NCBI GenBank assembly: GCA_904384225.1
Contig: CAJFJV010000001.1
Span: 179,739-243,738 of the forward strand
Direction: 5' to 3'
DNA length: 64,000 bases
Source: an uncultured Oscillospiraceae bacterium
Lineage (GTDB): Bacteria; Bacillota; Clostridia; Oscillospirales; Ruminococcaceae
Under the pieces are notes generated by a model that was given only the letters and a program-made list of their open reading frames with translations, was not told where the DNA came from and did no database searches. A program made the translations under genes and the position numbers. Below are positions 10,072 through 19,622 of the stretch, in pieces. Each line of letters starts with the position of its first letter. The stretch's first letter is position 1.

Positions 10072-10749
10072 ATGGCACATATTCTGATGGTAGACGATGA
10101 AGCGCGGATCCGCGATATTGTTACACAATACTTAAAATTTGAAGGATATACCTGTGAAGAGGCAGCAAACGGCAAACAGGCGGTCGAAATGGCAGGTCAA
10201 ACCGCTTTCGACTTAATTATTATGGATGTGATGATGCCATTCATGGACGGCATCACCGCTCTGCGTATCATTCGCCAGAACTCCAACGTACCGGTTATCC
10301 TGCTTACGGCAAAAGGAGAAGAATACGATAAAGTATTTGGCTTCGACTTAGGGGCGGATGACTACGTTGTCAAGCCGTTTTCCCCGAAAGAACTGATGGC
10401 GCGCATTAAAGCCGTCTTAAAACGGACGCAGCACAGCGAAGCCGACCGTGCAATGCAAATCTACACCTATAAAGGGCTTAGTGTAAATCCGGTTTCATAT
10501 GAAGCGTATATCGATGGGAAAAAGCTTTCCCTGACGCCGAAGGAGTTTGAACTTCTGCTTTGCTTTATCAAAAACAAAGGCGTCGTCCTTACGCGCGAAC
10601 AATTGCTCAACGAGGTGTGGGGATACGACTTTTACGGCGATTCCCGCACGGTAGACACCCATATCAAAATGCTGCGCAATAACCTTGGTGAATACCGCGA
10701 GTTCATCAAAACAGTTTGGGGAGTTGGATACCGGTATGACGAAGCCTAA
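10072..10749 (+). CDS. OmpR/PhoB-family response regulator
   Basis: 225 aa. The receiver domain occupies residues 1-115, with the acidic pocket DDE (8-10), phospho-acceptor Asp52 in IIMDVMMP, and the conserved Lys in DYVVKPFSPKEL. The C-terminal winged-helix DNA-binding domain (about 130-223) has the LTPKEFELL and SRTVDTHIKMLRNNLG signatures. It is the partner of the kinase encoded immediately downstream, whose start codon lies inside this gene. Ribosome site AGGAGAATAGGG precedes the ATG. The regulated genes cannot be told from sequence. Confidence 0.95.
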   Translation: MAHILMVDDEARIRDIVTQYLKFEGYTCEEAANGKQAVEMAGQTAFDLIIMDVMMPFMDGITALRIIRQNSNVPVILLTAKGEEYDKVFGFDLGADDYVVKPFSPKELMARIKAVLKRTQHSEADRAMQIYTYKGLSVNPVSYEAYIDGKKLSLTPKEFELLLCFIKNKGVVLTREQLLNEVWGYDFYGDSRTVDTHIKMLRNNLGEYREFIKTVWGVGYRYDEA

Positions 10750-12238
10750 AAAGATCCGTCTGCCCATCCTTTTAAAAATATGGCTCGCCATCATGGCGAT
10801 TGTCGTGGCAGTTCTTGTGTTGGTTTGGGGGTTTCAAGTCGTTTTTCTGGAGCAGTACTACGTCGGCCTCAAGCGCAACGAATTGGCTTCTCTCTCAAAT
10901 GATGTGGCCGCTGCAATCAACGAAAACGGCGTCCTTCTTTCCCAAAACAAGATGATGGAGCTCGCCGGGAACAACCGCCTTTGCATTGAGGTCGTCATGG
11001 ACAACGACCGCGTCTTGACAGTCGAAGGGCTTGCCTACGACTGCTATCTGCACGAACGCAACCAGACAGCTGAGCAGGCGCTGGTGCGGGAAGCCCGCGA
11101 AAGCCAGACGGCAAGCATCCGGATGGTACGCGACAGCACAACCCAGACCGAATATCTGATTTCCGTCTCCTACGTCAATACCGGATCGGAAGGGGGCGGT
11201 TATGTCCTGATTATTACCCAGACGCTCGCTCCAGTTTACGAAGCCGCCGCTGTCACGCGGACACAGCTTCTGTGGATTTCCGGTATTCTGATTATTTTAG
11301 CTACTGCGGTTGCCTTTTTCGTTGCCCGCCTGTTTACCAAGCCGATTGTAAAGCTTTCAAAGGCAGCGCAGGAAATCGCCCGCGGCAATCTGGATATAAC
11401 GGTCCCGGTCACCAGCACGGATGAGCTCGGCGAGCTCTCCCAGAATTTTAATTATATGGCCTCTGAACTAAACAAAATAAATAAGCTGGAACGGGAACTT
11501 GTCGCCAATTTATCCCATGATATCCGCACGCCGCTCACCATGATCCGCGGTTATGCCGAAATGATCAAGGACATTACGGGCGACAACAAGGCGCAGCGGG
11601 AAGAACAGTTAGATATCATTGTAGATGAGACCAACCGGTTAAGCCGCCTGGCTAACGACGCGCTCGACCTTTCCCGGATGCAGGCCGGACAAATTGTAAT
11701 GAAATACACCGTCTTCGATGCGGCACAAAAGCTGCGCGACATTGTTTCCCGATACCGGCTTCTTGAACAGACGGAAGGGTTCCACTTTGTCTGCAATGCG
11801 CCGGAGCACTGCATCGTTTATGCCGATGAAACCCGCATCGAACAGGTTGTCTATAACCTGTTAAACAATGCCGTCAATCATACAGAAGATAAAAAATGCA
11901 TCACGCTTTCTCTGCATACCGAAAAGGAGACGGCATGGATTGCGGTACAGGATATGGGCAGCGGCATCGCACCGGAAGACCTTCCGCTCATCTGGGACCG
12001 CTACTATAAGCCGTATCACAAAGACCGTCCCGGTATGGGGACCGGGCTTGGCTTGTCCATCGTAAAAGCCGTACTGGAAGGGCATCAGGCACCGTTCGGC
12101 GTAAACAGCGAGCTTGGTAAAGGCAGCATCTTTTGGTTCGGCCTTCGGATTGCGCAGGAGGAAAAACAAAAAAGCGGCGAAAAAGAGGCCGCAGAAGGGA
12201 AAAAACAGAATGGACGAAAACACACAGCGAAAAATTGA
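10736..12238 (+). CDS. Sensor histidine kinase
   Basis: 500 aa membrane kinase. TM1 at about 12-35, an extracytoplasmic sensor region of about 130 residues, TM2 at about 177-197, HAMP (TKPIVKLSKAAQEIARGN), then the dimerisation/phosphorylation domain with His261 in ANLSHDIRTPLTM and the ATPase domain with the N-box (YNLLNNAVNH), DMGSGI and GTGLGLSIVKAV. Start set at the ATG overlapping the end of the response regulator gene by 14 bp, giving a short basic cytoplasmic N-terminus. The C-terminus carries an unusual Lys/Glu-rich tail of about 30 residues that overlaps the start of the next gene. Confidence 0.94.
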   Translation: MTKPKKIRLPILLKIWLAIMAIVVAVLVLVWGFQVVFLEQYYVGLKRNELASLSNDVAAAINENGVLLSQNKMMELAGNNRLCIEVVMDNDRVLTVEGLAYDCYLHERNQTAEQALVREARESQTASIRMVRDSTTQTEYLISVSYVNTGSEGGGYVLIITQTLAPVYEAAAVTRTQLLWISGILIILATAVAFFVARLFTKPIVKLSKAAQEIARGNLDITVPVTSTDELGELSQNFNYMASELNKINKLERELVANLSHDIRTPLTMIRGYAEMIKDITGDNKAQREEQLDIIVDETNRLSRLANDALDLSRMQAGQIVMKYTVFDAAQKLRDIVSRYRLLEQTEGFHFVCNAPEHCIVYADETRIEQVVYNLLNNAVNHTEDKKCITLSLHTEKETAWIAVQDMGSGIAPEDLPLIWDRYYKPYHKDRPGMGTGLGLSIVKAVLEGHQAPFGVNSELGKGSIFWFGLRIAQEEKQKSGEKEAAEGKKQNGRKHTAKN

Positions 12239-13082
12239 CGAACTAACAGAGCTTTTAAAGCAAACGGCAAACGGCAAATGTGCCATTGCGCTCGCCGGCG
12301 CGCATGCGAAGGGGACGGCCGACGCTGCGTCTGATATTGATTTTTACCTTTTTGCACAAGAAGCCAAACCGTATGAAGAACGCAAACAGCTGATCTGTTC
12401 CGCTGCGGATGCAGGGACTGAGCCGTGGCTTGACCTTTCATTTGACGCGACGCCTTGGGGCGGGACGATGGATTTTATGTACCGCGGGACGCCGATTGAA
12501 ACCACTGCCCGCACGATCTCCATGATGGACCGGGTTGTTACAGACTGCTTAAACGGGAAATTCGAAATCATTCCTGCCACATGGACGTCAAATGGATATT
12601 ATACGTTTATTTACTTGTGCGAGCTTAGCTTTATCAAGCCGGTTTGGGATCCGGACGGCATCCTTGCCGCTTATCAGCAAAAAGCCGCCGTGTATCCCGC
12701 ACCTCTTCGCCGTTCTATCATAAAGACTTTTATGGAACGCGCCAATACATGGATCGACAATTTCCATTATGAAAGCGCGGTCCGCCGCGCGGATATCCTG
12801 TTTACCGCCCCTATCGTCCTGCATACCGTCATGGATATGATCCAAGTAATCTTTGCCTTAAACCGTGTATATTTTACCGGCGACAAAAAGCTGGAGGCGG
12901 CGCTTTCCAAGATGGAATACTGTCCTGCAGCACTGCGTTCCAATCTTGCTTTCCTTCTGAGCACGCCGCGCGATCCGGAACAGCTTGATCTTCAGCGCCA
13001 GCTTTTGCGGCAAGTCCGCGATGAGCTTTGCGAAAAAGCGGAATCTGCCCTCAAAGAATGCGCAGACAGCCTATCCGCCTGA
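12210..13082 (+). CDS. Nucleotidyltransferase-domain protein
   Basis: 290 aa. The N-terminal third holds a Pol-beta-type nucleotidyltransferase core: a Gly-rich ALAGAHAKGT helix followed by SDIDFYLF, giving the two metal-binding Asp residues. The remaining 190 residues are mostly helical with no further motif recognised; size and layout resemble DUF4037-type or aminoglycoside-nucleotidyltransferase-like proteins. Substrate unknown. The ATG at 12210 lies 29 bp inside the histidine kinase gene, so the protein is made from the same transcript and probably coupled to the kinase. A bidirectional terminator follows. Confidence 0.72.
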   Translation: MDENTQRKIDELTELLKQTANGKCAIALAGAHAKGTADAASDIDFYLFAQEAKPYEERKQLICSAADAGTEPWLDLSFDATPWGGTMDFMYRGTPIETTARTISMMDRVVTDCLNGKFEIIPATWTSNGYYTFIYLCELSFIKPVWDPDGILAAYQQKAAVYPAPLRRSIIKTFMERANTWIDNFHYESAVRRADILFTAPIVLHTVMDMIQVIFALNRVYFTGDKKLEAALSKMEYCPAALRSNLAFLLSTPRDPEQLDLQRQLLRQVRDELCEKAESALKECADSLSA

Positions 13083-13093
13083 TATTTTCAGCA

Positions 13094-13130
13094 AAAAACA
13101 AAAGCCAACCGTATGGTTGGCTTTTGTTTT
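13094..13130. terminator. Bidirectional terminator between convergent genes
   Basis: Stem AAAAGCCAACC/GGTTGGCTTTT with loop GTAT, flanked by an A-run on the left and a T-run on the right, so it can end both the nucleotidyltransferase operon and purL. Confidence 0.9.
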
Positions 13131-13151
13131 TATCCCGCTGTTCTGCGGTTT

Positions 13152-16100
13152 TTATTTTGTAAAGTACTCTACGCCGGAAAGGAAGATTTTCTGATCTTTT
13201 TCTCCATAGACGTTTTTGCAGATATTTTTCCCGATACGCTCACTGTGTGCCATTTTGCCGAACACACGGCCATCCGGCGAAGTGATGCCTTCCACCGCCA
13301 TGTAACTCTCGTTCGGATTATAGGCAAGGTCATACGTCGGCTGTCCCGCCAAATCAACATACTGTGTGGCGATTTGCCCATTTCCCTTGAGCTGCTCAAA
13401 CAGCTGCGGGCTACAAATAAAACGACCTTCCCCGTGTGAAATCGGGACATTATACACTTCACCGACCCGCGTATTATACAGCCACGGTGACTTTGTGGAA
13501 CAAATACGCGTATTCACCATCATGGACTGATGGCGTCCAATGGTGTTAAAGGTCAGCGTCGGCGAAGCCTCCGTCATGTCACAGATCTTCCCATATGGTA
13601 CAAGCCCCAGCTTAATCAGCGCCTGAAAACCGTTGCAAATACCCAGCATCAGGCCCTTGCGCACATCAAGCAGTTCCATGACCGCCTCGCTCACCTGCGG
13701 GTTGCGGAAAAACGAGGTAATGAACTTCGCGCTGCCATCCGGCTCATCCCCACCGGAAAAGCCGCCCGGAATCATAATCATCTGCGCCTCGCCGATGCGT
13801 TTTGCGAAAACGGCGACAGACTCTTCGATCTGTGCGCTTGTCAAATTACGGATCACAAAGATGTCTGCTTCTGCCCCTGCCTTTTCAAATGCACGCGCCG
13901 TGTCATATTCACAGTTTGTTCCCGGGAATACCGGGATCAGCACACGCGGCTTGGCAACTTTTTCGGGACTGCGCAGCATATTTTTTCTGGAAAGGATCGG
14001 TACGCGGATCGTCGGACGCCCCACTGCCTGCGGAGCGGGCTTCACATTCTTGCTGCGGTATGGGAAGACCGGCTCCAGCACGCGTTCATATCGCTCCTGC
14101 AGCGCCCGCATATCCACAACTTCCCTTTCCGAAAGGATCAGGATATATTTCGAAATGGTTGAACCGATCACGCGCAGCCCGTCCAATTTTGCATGGCTGT
14201 CAAGCTCTAAAACAAAGCCGCCGTAAACTGGGTTGAACATCAGTTCCGCCGGGATCTTCTCCGTGAGCTTGACGCCGATGCGGTTGCCAAGTGCCATTTT
14301 GGACAGTGCTTCAGCCAAGCCGCCGAAGGACAATGCTGCACAAGCGTTTACAACGCCGGATGCGATCAAATCCTCCACACGGTCAAAAACAGCCTTTACG
14401 CTTTCGAAATCCGGCTCCCCGTTTTTGTCATATTCCGGCAAAAGCAGCGCAAGTGTATTGCCGCATTGCTTAAACTCCTGTGAAACGGCTCTCTCCGCCG
14501 TCGTCAAGGATACGGCAAAAGAACAAAGCGTTGGGGGGACGTCGATCTGTTCAAACGTACCGCTCATGGAATCCTTTCCGCCGATCGAACCGATCCCAAG
14601 CGCAATCTGCGCTTTATAAGCACCCAGCAGTGCAGCCATAGGCTTGCCCCAGCGCTTCGGGTCGTTTTGTGTACGCTCAAAATACTCTTGAAATGTCAGC
14701 CAGCACTTTTTATAGCTTCCGCCTACTGCAATCGCCTTTGCAACAGACTCTATTACGGCATACATGGCGCCGTGATACGGGCTTTGCTCGCTGATATATG
14801 GATTGAATCCCCACGCCATAACAGAGCAGGTGTTGGTCTCTCCGTGCAAAACCGGGATTTTGGCCACCATTCCCTGTGTCGGCGTCAGCTGGTTTTCGCC
14901 GCCAAACGGCATCAAAACGGTATTTGCGCCGATTGTGGAGTCAAAGCGCTCCGAAAGGCCTTTTTGTGAGCAGAGGTTTAAGCTGCCCATGTGCTCCATG
15001 ACATCCTGCGCAGTAACCGCGCGGCTGTGCACCGGCTTTACCGCCGCAGGGAGGATTTCCACATCTGTGTGCTTAACGGCGCCGTTAGAGTTGAGAAAAC
15101 TGCGGGAAAGATCTACTATGCGAACGCCGTTCCACTCCATCGTCAGCCGGTTTGTATCGGTAACGGTAGCCACATGTGTCGCTTCAATATTCTCAGCAGA
15201 CGCCAGTTCAATAAAGCGATCCATATCAGCCGCACGCACGACGCAGGCCATCCGCTCCTGCGATTCGCTGATCGCAAGCTCTGTCCCATCCAGGCCGTCG
15301 TACTTTTTAGGGACGCGGTTCAAGTCGATATGCAGCCCGTCCGCCAATTCGCCGATTGCAACGGAAACGCCGCCCGCGCCGAAATCATTGCACCGCCGGA
15401 TCAAGCGGGTAACCTCCGGGTTGCGGAACAGCCGCTGGATTTTCCGTTCCTCGGGCGCGTTGCCCTTCTGCACCTCTGCACCGCATGTTTCCAGCGACTC
15501 TACCGTATGCGACTTAGACGAGCCTGTTGCGCCGCCGCAGCCGTCGCGGCCCGTACGCCCGCCCAAAAGGATGACGACGTCGCCAGGCTCCGGTTTTTCC
15601 CGTATTACGTTTTCTGCCGGGGCGGCGCCCATTACGGCGCCGATTTCCATACGCTTTGCAGCATAGCCGTCATGATATATTTCATGCACCTGGCCCGTTG
15701 CAAGGCCGATCTGGTTTCCATATGAACTATACCCTGCGGCCGCACCGGTCACAATTTTACGCTGCGGAAGCTTTCCTTCAATCGTGTCCTCAACAGCGAC
15801 CAGCGGATTGGCGGCGCCTGTCACGCGCATTGCCTGATAGACGTAAGCGCGTCCGGAAAGCGGGTCGCGGATTGCGCCGCCCAAGCAGGTAGCGGCGCCG
15901 CCGAAAGGTTCAATCTCTGTCGGATGGTTGTGCGTCTCATTTTTAAACATGAGAAGCCAATCCTCCTGCTCGCCGTCGACGTCCACTTTGATTTTAACTG
16001 AACATGCGTTGATCTCTTCAGACTCGTCAAGATCCTGAAGCCTTCCCTCGCTTTTGAGCTGCTTTGCACCGAATACGGCCAAATCCATCAGCGTCACCGG

Positions 16101-16898
16101 TTTGTCTGTACGTCCTTTATACAGCACTTCACGGGCATCCATGTATTTTTGGAAGGTGTCACGGATATAATCGTCTGCAATTTTTACATTGTCAATTTGC
16201 GTCAGGAAAGTGGTATGCCGGCAGTGATCCGACCAATACGTATCGATCATGCGGATTTCCGTAATCGTGGGGTCGCGGTGTTCGGTGTCACGGAAGTAAA
16301 CCTGACAAAACGCAATGTCATCTAAATCCATTGCCAATGCGTATTGCCTGACAAAAGCAGCCAGCCCTTCGCGGGAAAGCGAAATAAATCCCGTAAGCGT
16401 CTCGACTTCTGTTTTCACCTCATAATTTTGTTCTAACGTTTCGACTTCTTCAAGCGACGCCTCTCTGCTTTCTACCGGATTGATCAGATAGGCTTTCACT
16501 GCCGCAACTTCTTCTTCGGAAAGCGCCCCTTTGAGGATATATACGCGCGCATTGCGTACAGTCGGCCGCTCGCCTTGAACCAGCAGCTGGATACATTGCG
16601 CGCAGGAATCAGCACGCTGATCAAATTGTCCCGGCAGATATTCAATGGCAAAGACCGTCTCGTCCTCACCGCATTCCGGCAGTGTAAAGAAGACGTTGTC
16701 TACGCTTGGCTCAGAAAACACGGTCGGCTGCGCCTTTTTAAAGACCTCCTCCGACACGCCTTCCACGTCATAGCGGTTTAACAGACGGATTGACTCTATT
16801 CCCTCAATCCGCAGGGACGTGCGCACATCCGCAAGAACACTGTCTGCTTCTACGGCGAAAGGCGCCTTCTTTTCTACATAAATTCTGTAGACTGACAT
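13152..16898 (-). CDS. purL: Phosphoribosylformylglycinamidine synthase (large single-chain)
   Basis: 1248 aa FGAM synthetase; converts FGAR, glutamine and ATP to FGAM in de novo purine synthesis. All parts are in one chain, unlike the PurS/PurL/PurQ complex of Bacillus: an N-terminal PurS-like region, two AIRS-type ATP domains (SDHCRHTTF, ETHNHPT, GRTGRDGCGGATGSSK, GGENQLTPTQG) and a C-terminal class I glutaminase with FPGTNCEYDTA, nucleophile Cys in GICNGFQ and the SHGEGRF histidine. The ATG at 16898 follows AGGAGAGG and gives the expected N-terminus; an upstream in-frame start would overlap mtaB. It lies 23 bp after mtaB, likely co-transcribed. No purine riboswitch is seen ahead of the pair. 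Confidence 0.96.
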   Translation of the reverse strand: MSVYRIYVEKKAPFAVEADSVLADVRTSLRIEGIESIRLLNRYDVEGVSEEVFKKAQPTVFSEPSVDNVFFTLPECGEDETVFAIEYLPGQFDQRADSCAQCIQLLVQGERPTVRNARVYILKGALSEEEVAAVKAYLINPVESREASLEEVETLEQNYEVKTEVETLTGFISLSREGLAAFVRQYALAMDLDDIAFCQVYFRDTEHRDPTITEIRMIDTYWSDHCRHTTFLTQIDNVKIADDYIRDTFQKYMDAREVLYKGRTDKPVTLMDLAVFGAKQLKSEGRLQDLDESEEINACSVKIKVDVDGEQEDWLLMFKNETHNHPTEIEPFGGAATCLGGAIRDPLSGRAYVYQAMRVTGAANPLVAVEDTIEGKLPQRKIVTGAAAGYSSYGNQIGLATGQVHEIYHDGYAAKRMEIGAVMGAAPAENVIREKPEPGDVVILLGGRTGRDGCGGATGSSKSHTVESLETCGAEVQKGNAPEERKIQRLFRNPEVTRLIRRCNDFGAGGVSVAIGELADGLHIDLNRVPKKYDGLDGTELAISESQERMACVVRAADMDRFIELASAENIEATHVATVTDTNRLTMEWNGVRIVDLSRSFLNSNGAVKHTDVEILPAAVKPVHSRAVTAQDVMEHMGSLNLCSQKGLSERFDSTIGANTVLMPFGGENQLTPTQGMVAKIPVLHGETNTCSVMAWGFNPYISEQSPYHGAMYAVIESVAKAIAVGGSYKKCWLTFQEYFERTQNDPKRWGKPMAALLGAYKAQIALGIGSIGGKDSMSGTFEQIDVPPTLCSFAVSLTTAERAVSQEFKQCGNTLALLLPEYDKNGEPDFESVKAVFDRVEDLIASGVVNACAALSFGGLAEALSKMALGNRIGVKLTEKIPAELMFNPVYGGFVLELDSHAKLDGLRVIGSTISKYILILSEREVVDMRALQERYERVLEPVFPYRSKNVKPAPQAVGRPTIRVPILSRKNMLRSPEKVAKPRVLIPVFPGTNCEYDTARAFEKAGAEADIFVIRNLTSAQIEESVAVFAKRIGEAQMIMIPGGFSGGDEPDGSAKFITSFFRNPQVSEAVMELLDVRKGLMLGICNGFQALIKLGLVPYGKICDMTEASPTLTFNTIGRHQSMMVNTRICSTKSPWLYNTRVGEVYNVPISHGEGRFICSPQLFEQLKGNGQIATQYVDLAGQPTYDLAYNPNESYMAVEGITSPDGRVFGKMAHSERIGKNICKNVYGEKDQKIFLSGVEYFTK

Positions 16899-16921
16899 AC
16901 TGTTTCCTCTCCTGACTTTCA

Positions 16922-18235
16922 TTAACCTTGGTGTCCGGAAACATCGGACACAATTTCGCCCATACACGCGCCGCCTTTTACCTCCAGAAGCCGCACCGGC
17001 AGGATTTCTCCGCAGATGTCGCTGTCCGACGGCACAAAAACACGTGTATAGTTCGGCGTATAGCCGGTATATATCCCATCCTGCTGCGTTTCAAACAGCA
17101 CGGATTGAACACGGTTTATCTGGGTACGCAGAAACGCTTCGTGCAGGCGGTCCGTACGTGCAATCATTTCCCGGCTCCGCGCTTCCTTGACAGACTGCGG
17201 CAGATGCCCGTCCATTTGGGCCGCGCGCGTCCCTTCCCGCACAGAATAAGCAAATACATGAACTTTTGCAAACCCAATCTCCTCTGCAAAGCGGACGGAT
17301 TCTAAAAAATCCTCGTCCGTCTCCCCGGCAAACCCCACCATGATATCTGTCGTAATAGACGGGTTATCAAACTGCGCACGGATCCGCCCGCACAACGCGG
17401 CATATTCTGCGGCTGTATAGCGGCGGTTCATGCGCTTAAGCGTACGGTCGCAGCCGCTTTGCAGTGACAAATGGAACTGGGGGCAAAACTTCTCCTGCGC
17501 TGCCATGCGCGCAAGATCCGCATCGGTCAAAAGCTCCGGCTCAAGCGACCCCAGACGGACCCGCTCAATCCCCTCGACAGCGCACGCAGCTTCGACAGCC
17601 TCCGCCAGCCGAAACGAGCCGGTTTCCTTCCCATATGAACTCAGATTGATCCCTACCAGCACCACTTCCTTATAACCGTTTTCAGAAAGCGTGCTGAGTT
17701 CGCTTTTTAACTCGTCGATCGGCTTGGAGCGCACCGGTCCCCGCGCTTTTGGTATGATACAATAGCTGCACCATCTGTCGCAGCCGTCCTCAATCTTAAC
17801 AAAAGCACGCGTGTGCTCGTCAAAGCGGGATGCGCGCATCGGTTCAAAAGGCTCGCCGGCTTCATGAGGGGAAAGCATCACCATCCTACCTCTTTCCAGC
17901 AAGAGCTTTTTCACCCCATCCAATAGGGCCATACGGTCCTTTGCGCCCGTTACCAGATCCGCCTCTGTTATTTCCTCGGCCTGTTTTGGGAAAGCCTGCG
18001 GGAAGCATCCGGTCAGCACGACCGCCGCCTCAGGATGGCGGCGTTTTGTCTGCCGGACCAGCTGCTTCGTCTTTTTATCAGAAGAAGAGGTGACCGTACA
18101 GGAATTGATCAGATAGACGTCCGCCTCCTGCGAGAACGGTACAATAGAAAAGCCATCCGCCTCAAAATACTGCGAAATGACCTGTGTTTCGTATTGGTTG
18201 ACCTTACAACCGAAGGTATAAAAAGCTGCTTTCAT
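16922..18235 (-). CDS. mtaB: tRNA (N6-L-threonylcarbamoyladenosine(37)-C2)-methylthiotransferase
   Basis: 437 aa radical-SAM methylthiotransferase that converts t6A37 to ms2t6A37 in ANN-decoding tRNAs. The N-terminal UPF0004 domain provides the auxiliary cluster cysteines (FGCKVNQYET, NSCTVTSSSD, LTGCFPQ); the radical SAM motif is CDRWCSYC; the C-terminus is a TRAM-like domain. The N-terminal GCKVNQYE form places it with MtaB rather than MiaB or RimO. AGGAG precedes the ATG. It is the first gene of the mtaB-purL pair; a TATAAT (18262-18267, minus strand) lies 27 bp upstream but has no strong -35. Confidence 0.93.
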   Translation of the reverse strand: MKAAFYTFGCKVNQYETQVISQYFEADGFSIVPFSQEADVYLINSCTVTSSSDKKTKQLVRQTKRRHPEAAVVLTGCFPQAFPKQAEEITEADLVTGAKDRMALLDGVKKLLLERGRMVMLSPHEAGEPFEPMRASRFDEHTRAFVKIEDGCDRWCSYCIIPKARGPVRSKPIDELKSELSTLSENGYKEVVLVGINLSSYGKETGSFRLAEAVEAACAVEGIERVRLGSLEPELLTDADLARMAAQEKFCPQFHLSLQSGCDRTLKRMNRRYTAAEYAALCGRIRAQFDNPSITTDIMVGFAGETDEDFLESVRFAEEIGFAKVHVFAYSVREGTRAAQMDGHLPQSVKEARSREMIARTDRLHEAFLRTQINRVQSVLFETQQDGIYTGYTPNYTRVFVPSDSDICGEILPVRLLEVKGGACMGEIVSDVSGHQG

Positions 18236-18353
18236 GTGTACTCCTGATCAAATCAATTCCCATTATAAGGTAAATCCAAACAAAAAATAGTTTTTTATTT
18301 CTGCTTATTTTATTCTAATTATAAAGGATTAACATGAATTTTACAATTAGCAG

Positions 18354-18382
18354 TTGACGAAAAAGACTTCGCCTGTTATAGT
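18354..18382 (+). promoter_or_regulatory. Sigma-A promoter of the HPr-like gene
   Basis: TTGACG (18354-18359), 17 bp, TATAGT (18377-18382); predicted start about 40 nt ahead of the ATG at 18430. Confidence 0.75.
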
Positions 18383-18429
18383 TGAAATGTAGTGAAAAAC
18401 TATAAAACAAAGTTAGGGAGGTTTCCGCC

Positions 18430-18660
18430 ATGAAATCCGTTATGATCCGTCTGAACACAATCAACGATGTAAAGCAGTTCGTCAATACTGTTTCCAAATG
18501 TGATTATGATGTCGACCTGATCTCCGGCAGGTATGCAGTCGATGCAAAATCCATCATGGGTATCTTCAGTCTGGATATTTCCAAACCGATTAAACTGGAC
18601 GCCCACACCGACAATGCTGACGCTTTCTTCGCCGATATCAAAGAGTTCATCGTTGAATAA
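18430..18660 (+). CDS. HPr-fold protein lacking the phosphorylatable histidine
   Basis: 76 aa. It matches the C-terminal two thirds of HPr, including the region around the regulatory serine (DAKSIMGIFSLD, Ser41, equivalent to Ser46) and the final helix, but the loop that normally holds GLHARPA reads RLNTINDVKQFV, with no histidine or arginine of the active site. It therefore cannot be a PTS phospho-carrier; a regulatory or scaffolding role is possible (inference). The gene stands alone between its own promoter and a terminator, with a strong AGGGAGG ribosome site, suggesting good expression. The real HPr gene lies 1.3 kb away. Confidence 0.8.
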   Translation: MKSVMIRLNTINDVKQFVNTVSKCDYDVDLISGRYAVDAKSIMGIFSLDISKPIKLDAHTDNADAFFADIKEFIVE

Positions 18661-18697
18661 CAACCGCATCGCATCATTACATACTTTATCTAAACAG

Positions 18698-18733
18698 CAA
18701 AATACGCTGCCATAAAAGGCAGCGTATTTTATT
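18698..18733. terminator. Bidirectional terminator
   Basis: Thirteen-bp stem AAAATACGCTGCC/GGCAGCGTATTTT with a 6-nt loop, followed by T-rich sequence on both strands. It ends the HPr-like gene and, on the other strand, the membrane protein whose stop codon lies in its right arm. Confidence 0.9.
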
Positions 18734-19622
18734 ATCTATATCCGGCCGGTGATTCACGGCGCGCTTTTTTCGGCGCACATACAACCCGCAGCGCTGCGCC
18801 TGCGGCAAAGCCCAGAAATACGCCCGAAGTATCCGTTGAAACAACCCCTACCATCGTAAGAAACCCCTCCTTGGGGAAAACAAACCCCCAGAAGAACACC
18901 GCAAACCAAGCAAAGAGGCTCAATACAAGGACTGCCGCCGCTGCAAGGCGGGACGCTTCAGCGCATCCCTTTGCAGCGAAAGCGCCGGTCAAAACTCCAA
19001 AAACCAGATACAGGATAGGAGGCCACAGGATCATATAGATGGATATTGTATTGCTCTGCAAAAAGTTCTGCTGGATGATATAGCGCCAATATACCAAGAG
19101 ATATTCCGCAAATCCCCATAAAACGGGGAGAACCAGAAACAGCAATGACGCTGCATTGGGCAGCAGCCGAAGCCCGCCCTTTTTTCGCAGAAAACGGGTG
19201 ACCGTTACAATGGATAAAGCCACTGTCCCGCCAAATAAAAGCGCTGTAAGAGGCCCTGCAAACGGTGCAAATGCCGGTGCTCCCTCTGTTATGCCGAATT
19301 CTGACTGGGCAAACAGGGCGCCGATGCCTAATCGGTCAAAGCGCCAAAACGGCGCCGTCTGGTTCCCGGACATCAATCCCCAAACGGAGACAAGGGCGGA
19401 AGAAACCGCACCGTAAAACGCTGCGCCGTCTATCAAGCTTTCCGGGAGGAGGCGGCCAAAATACAAAAGAAGTGCCGCCGCCGCTCCAACGGCTGCGCTT
19501 GGAAGATACTGCATCAATACGCGCGCACCGTCTACAATCATGCTTTGTACAGCAAAAACAGCTATCACCGCCAGTAAGAACAAGCCGCACAGTGCACAAT
19601 TCTGTCTGTTCCGATCTGTCAT
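18732..19622 (-). CDS. Polytopic membrane protein of unknown function (paralogue of 6366-7235)
   Basis: About 296 aa, with roughly seven to eight hydrophobic segments. Full-length similarity to the protein at 6366-7235 marks the two as duplicates; this copy keeps the FAVQ, YLPSAAVGAAAA and GVFLGFAAGAALRVVCAP blocks and has a short basic C-terminal tail (KKARRES). No catalytic motif, no neighbouring transporter subunit, and the family is not recognised. Start set at the ATG (19622) after GGTGGAGAGG; a GTG three codons upstream is an alternative. Confidence 0.7.
   Translation of the reverse strand: MTDRNRQNCALCGLFLLAVIAVFAVQSMIVDGARVLMQYLPSAAVGAAAALLLYFGRLLPESLIDGAAFYGAVSSALVSVWGLMSGNQTAPFWRFDRLGIGALFAQSEFGITEGAPAFAPFAGPLTALLFGGTVALSIVTVTRFLRKKGGLRLLPNAASLLFLVLPVLWGFAEYLLVYWRYIIQQNFLQSNTISIYMILWPPILYLVFGVLTGAFAAKGCAEASRLAAAAVLVLSLFAWFAVFFWGFVFPKEGFLTMVGVVSTDTSGVFLGFAAGAALRVVCAPKKARRESPAGYR

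Noticed and set aside
16899..18429. Purine riboswitch for purL
   Set aside because: Only 23 bp lie between mtaB and purL, and no riboswitch core is seen ahead of mtaB.
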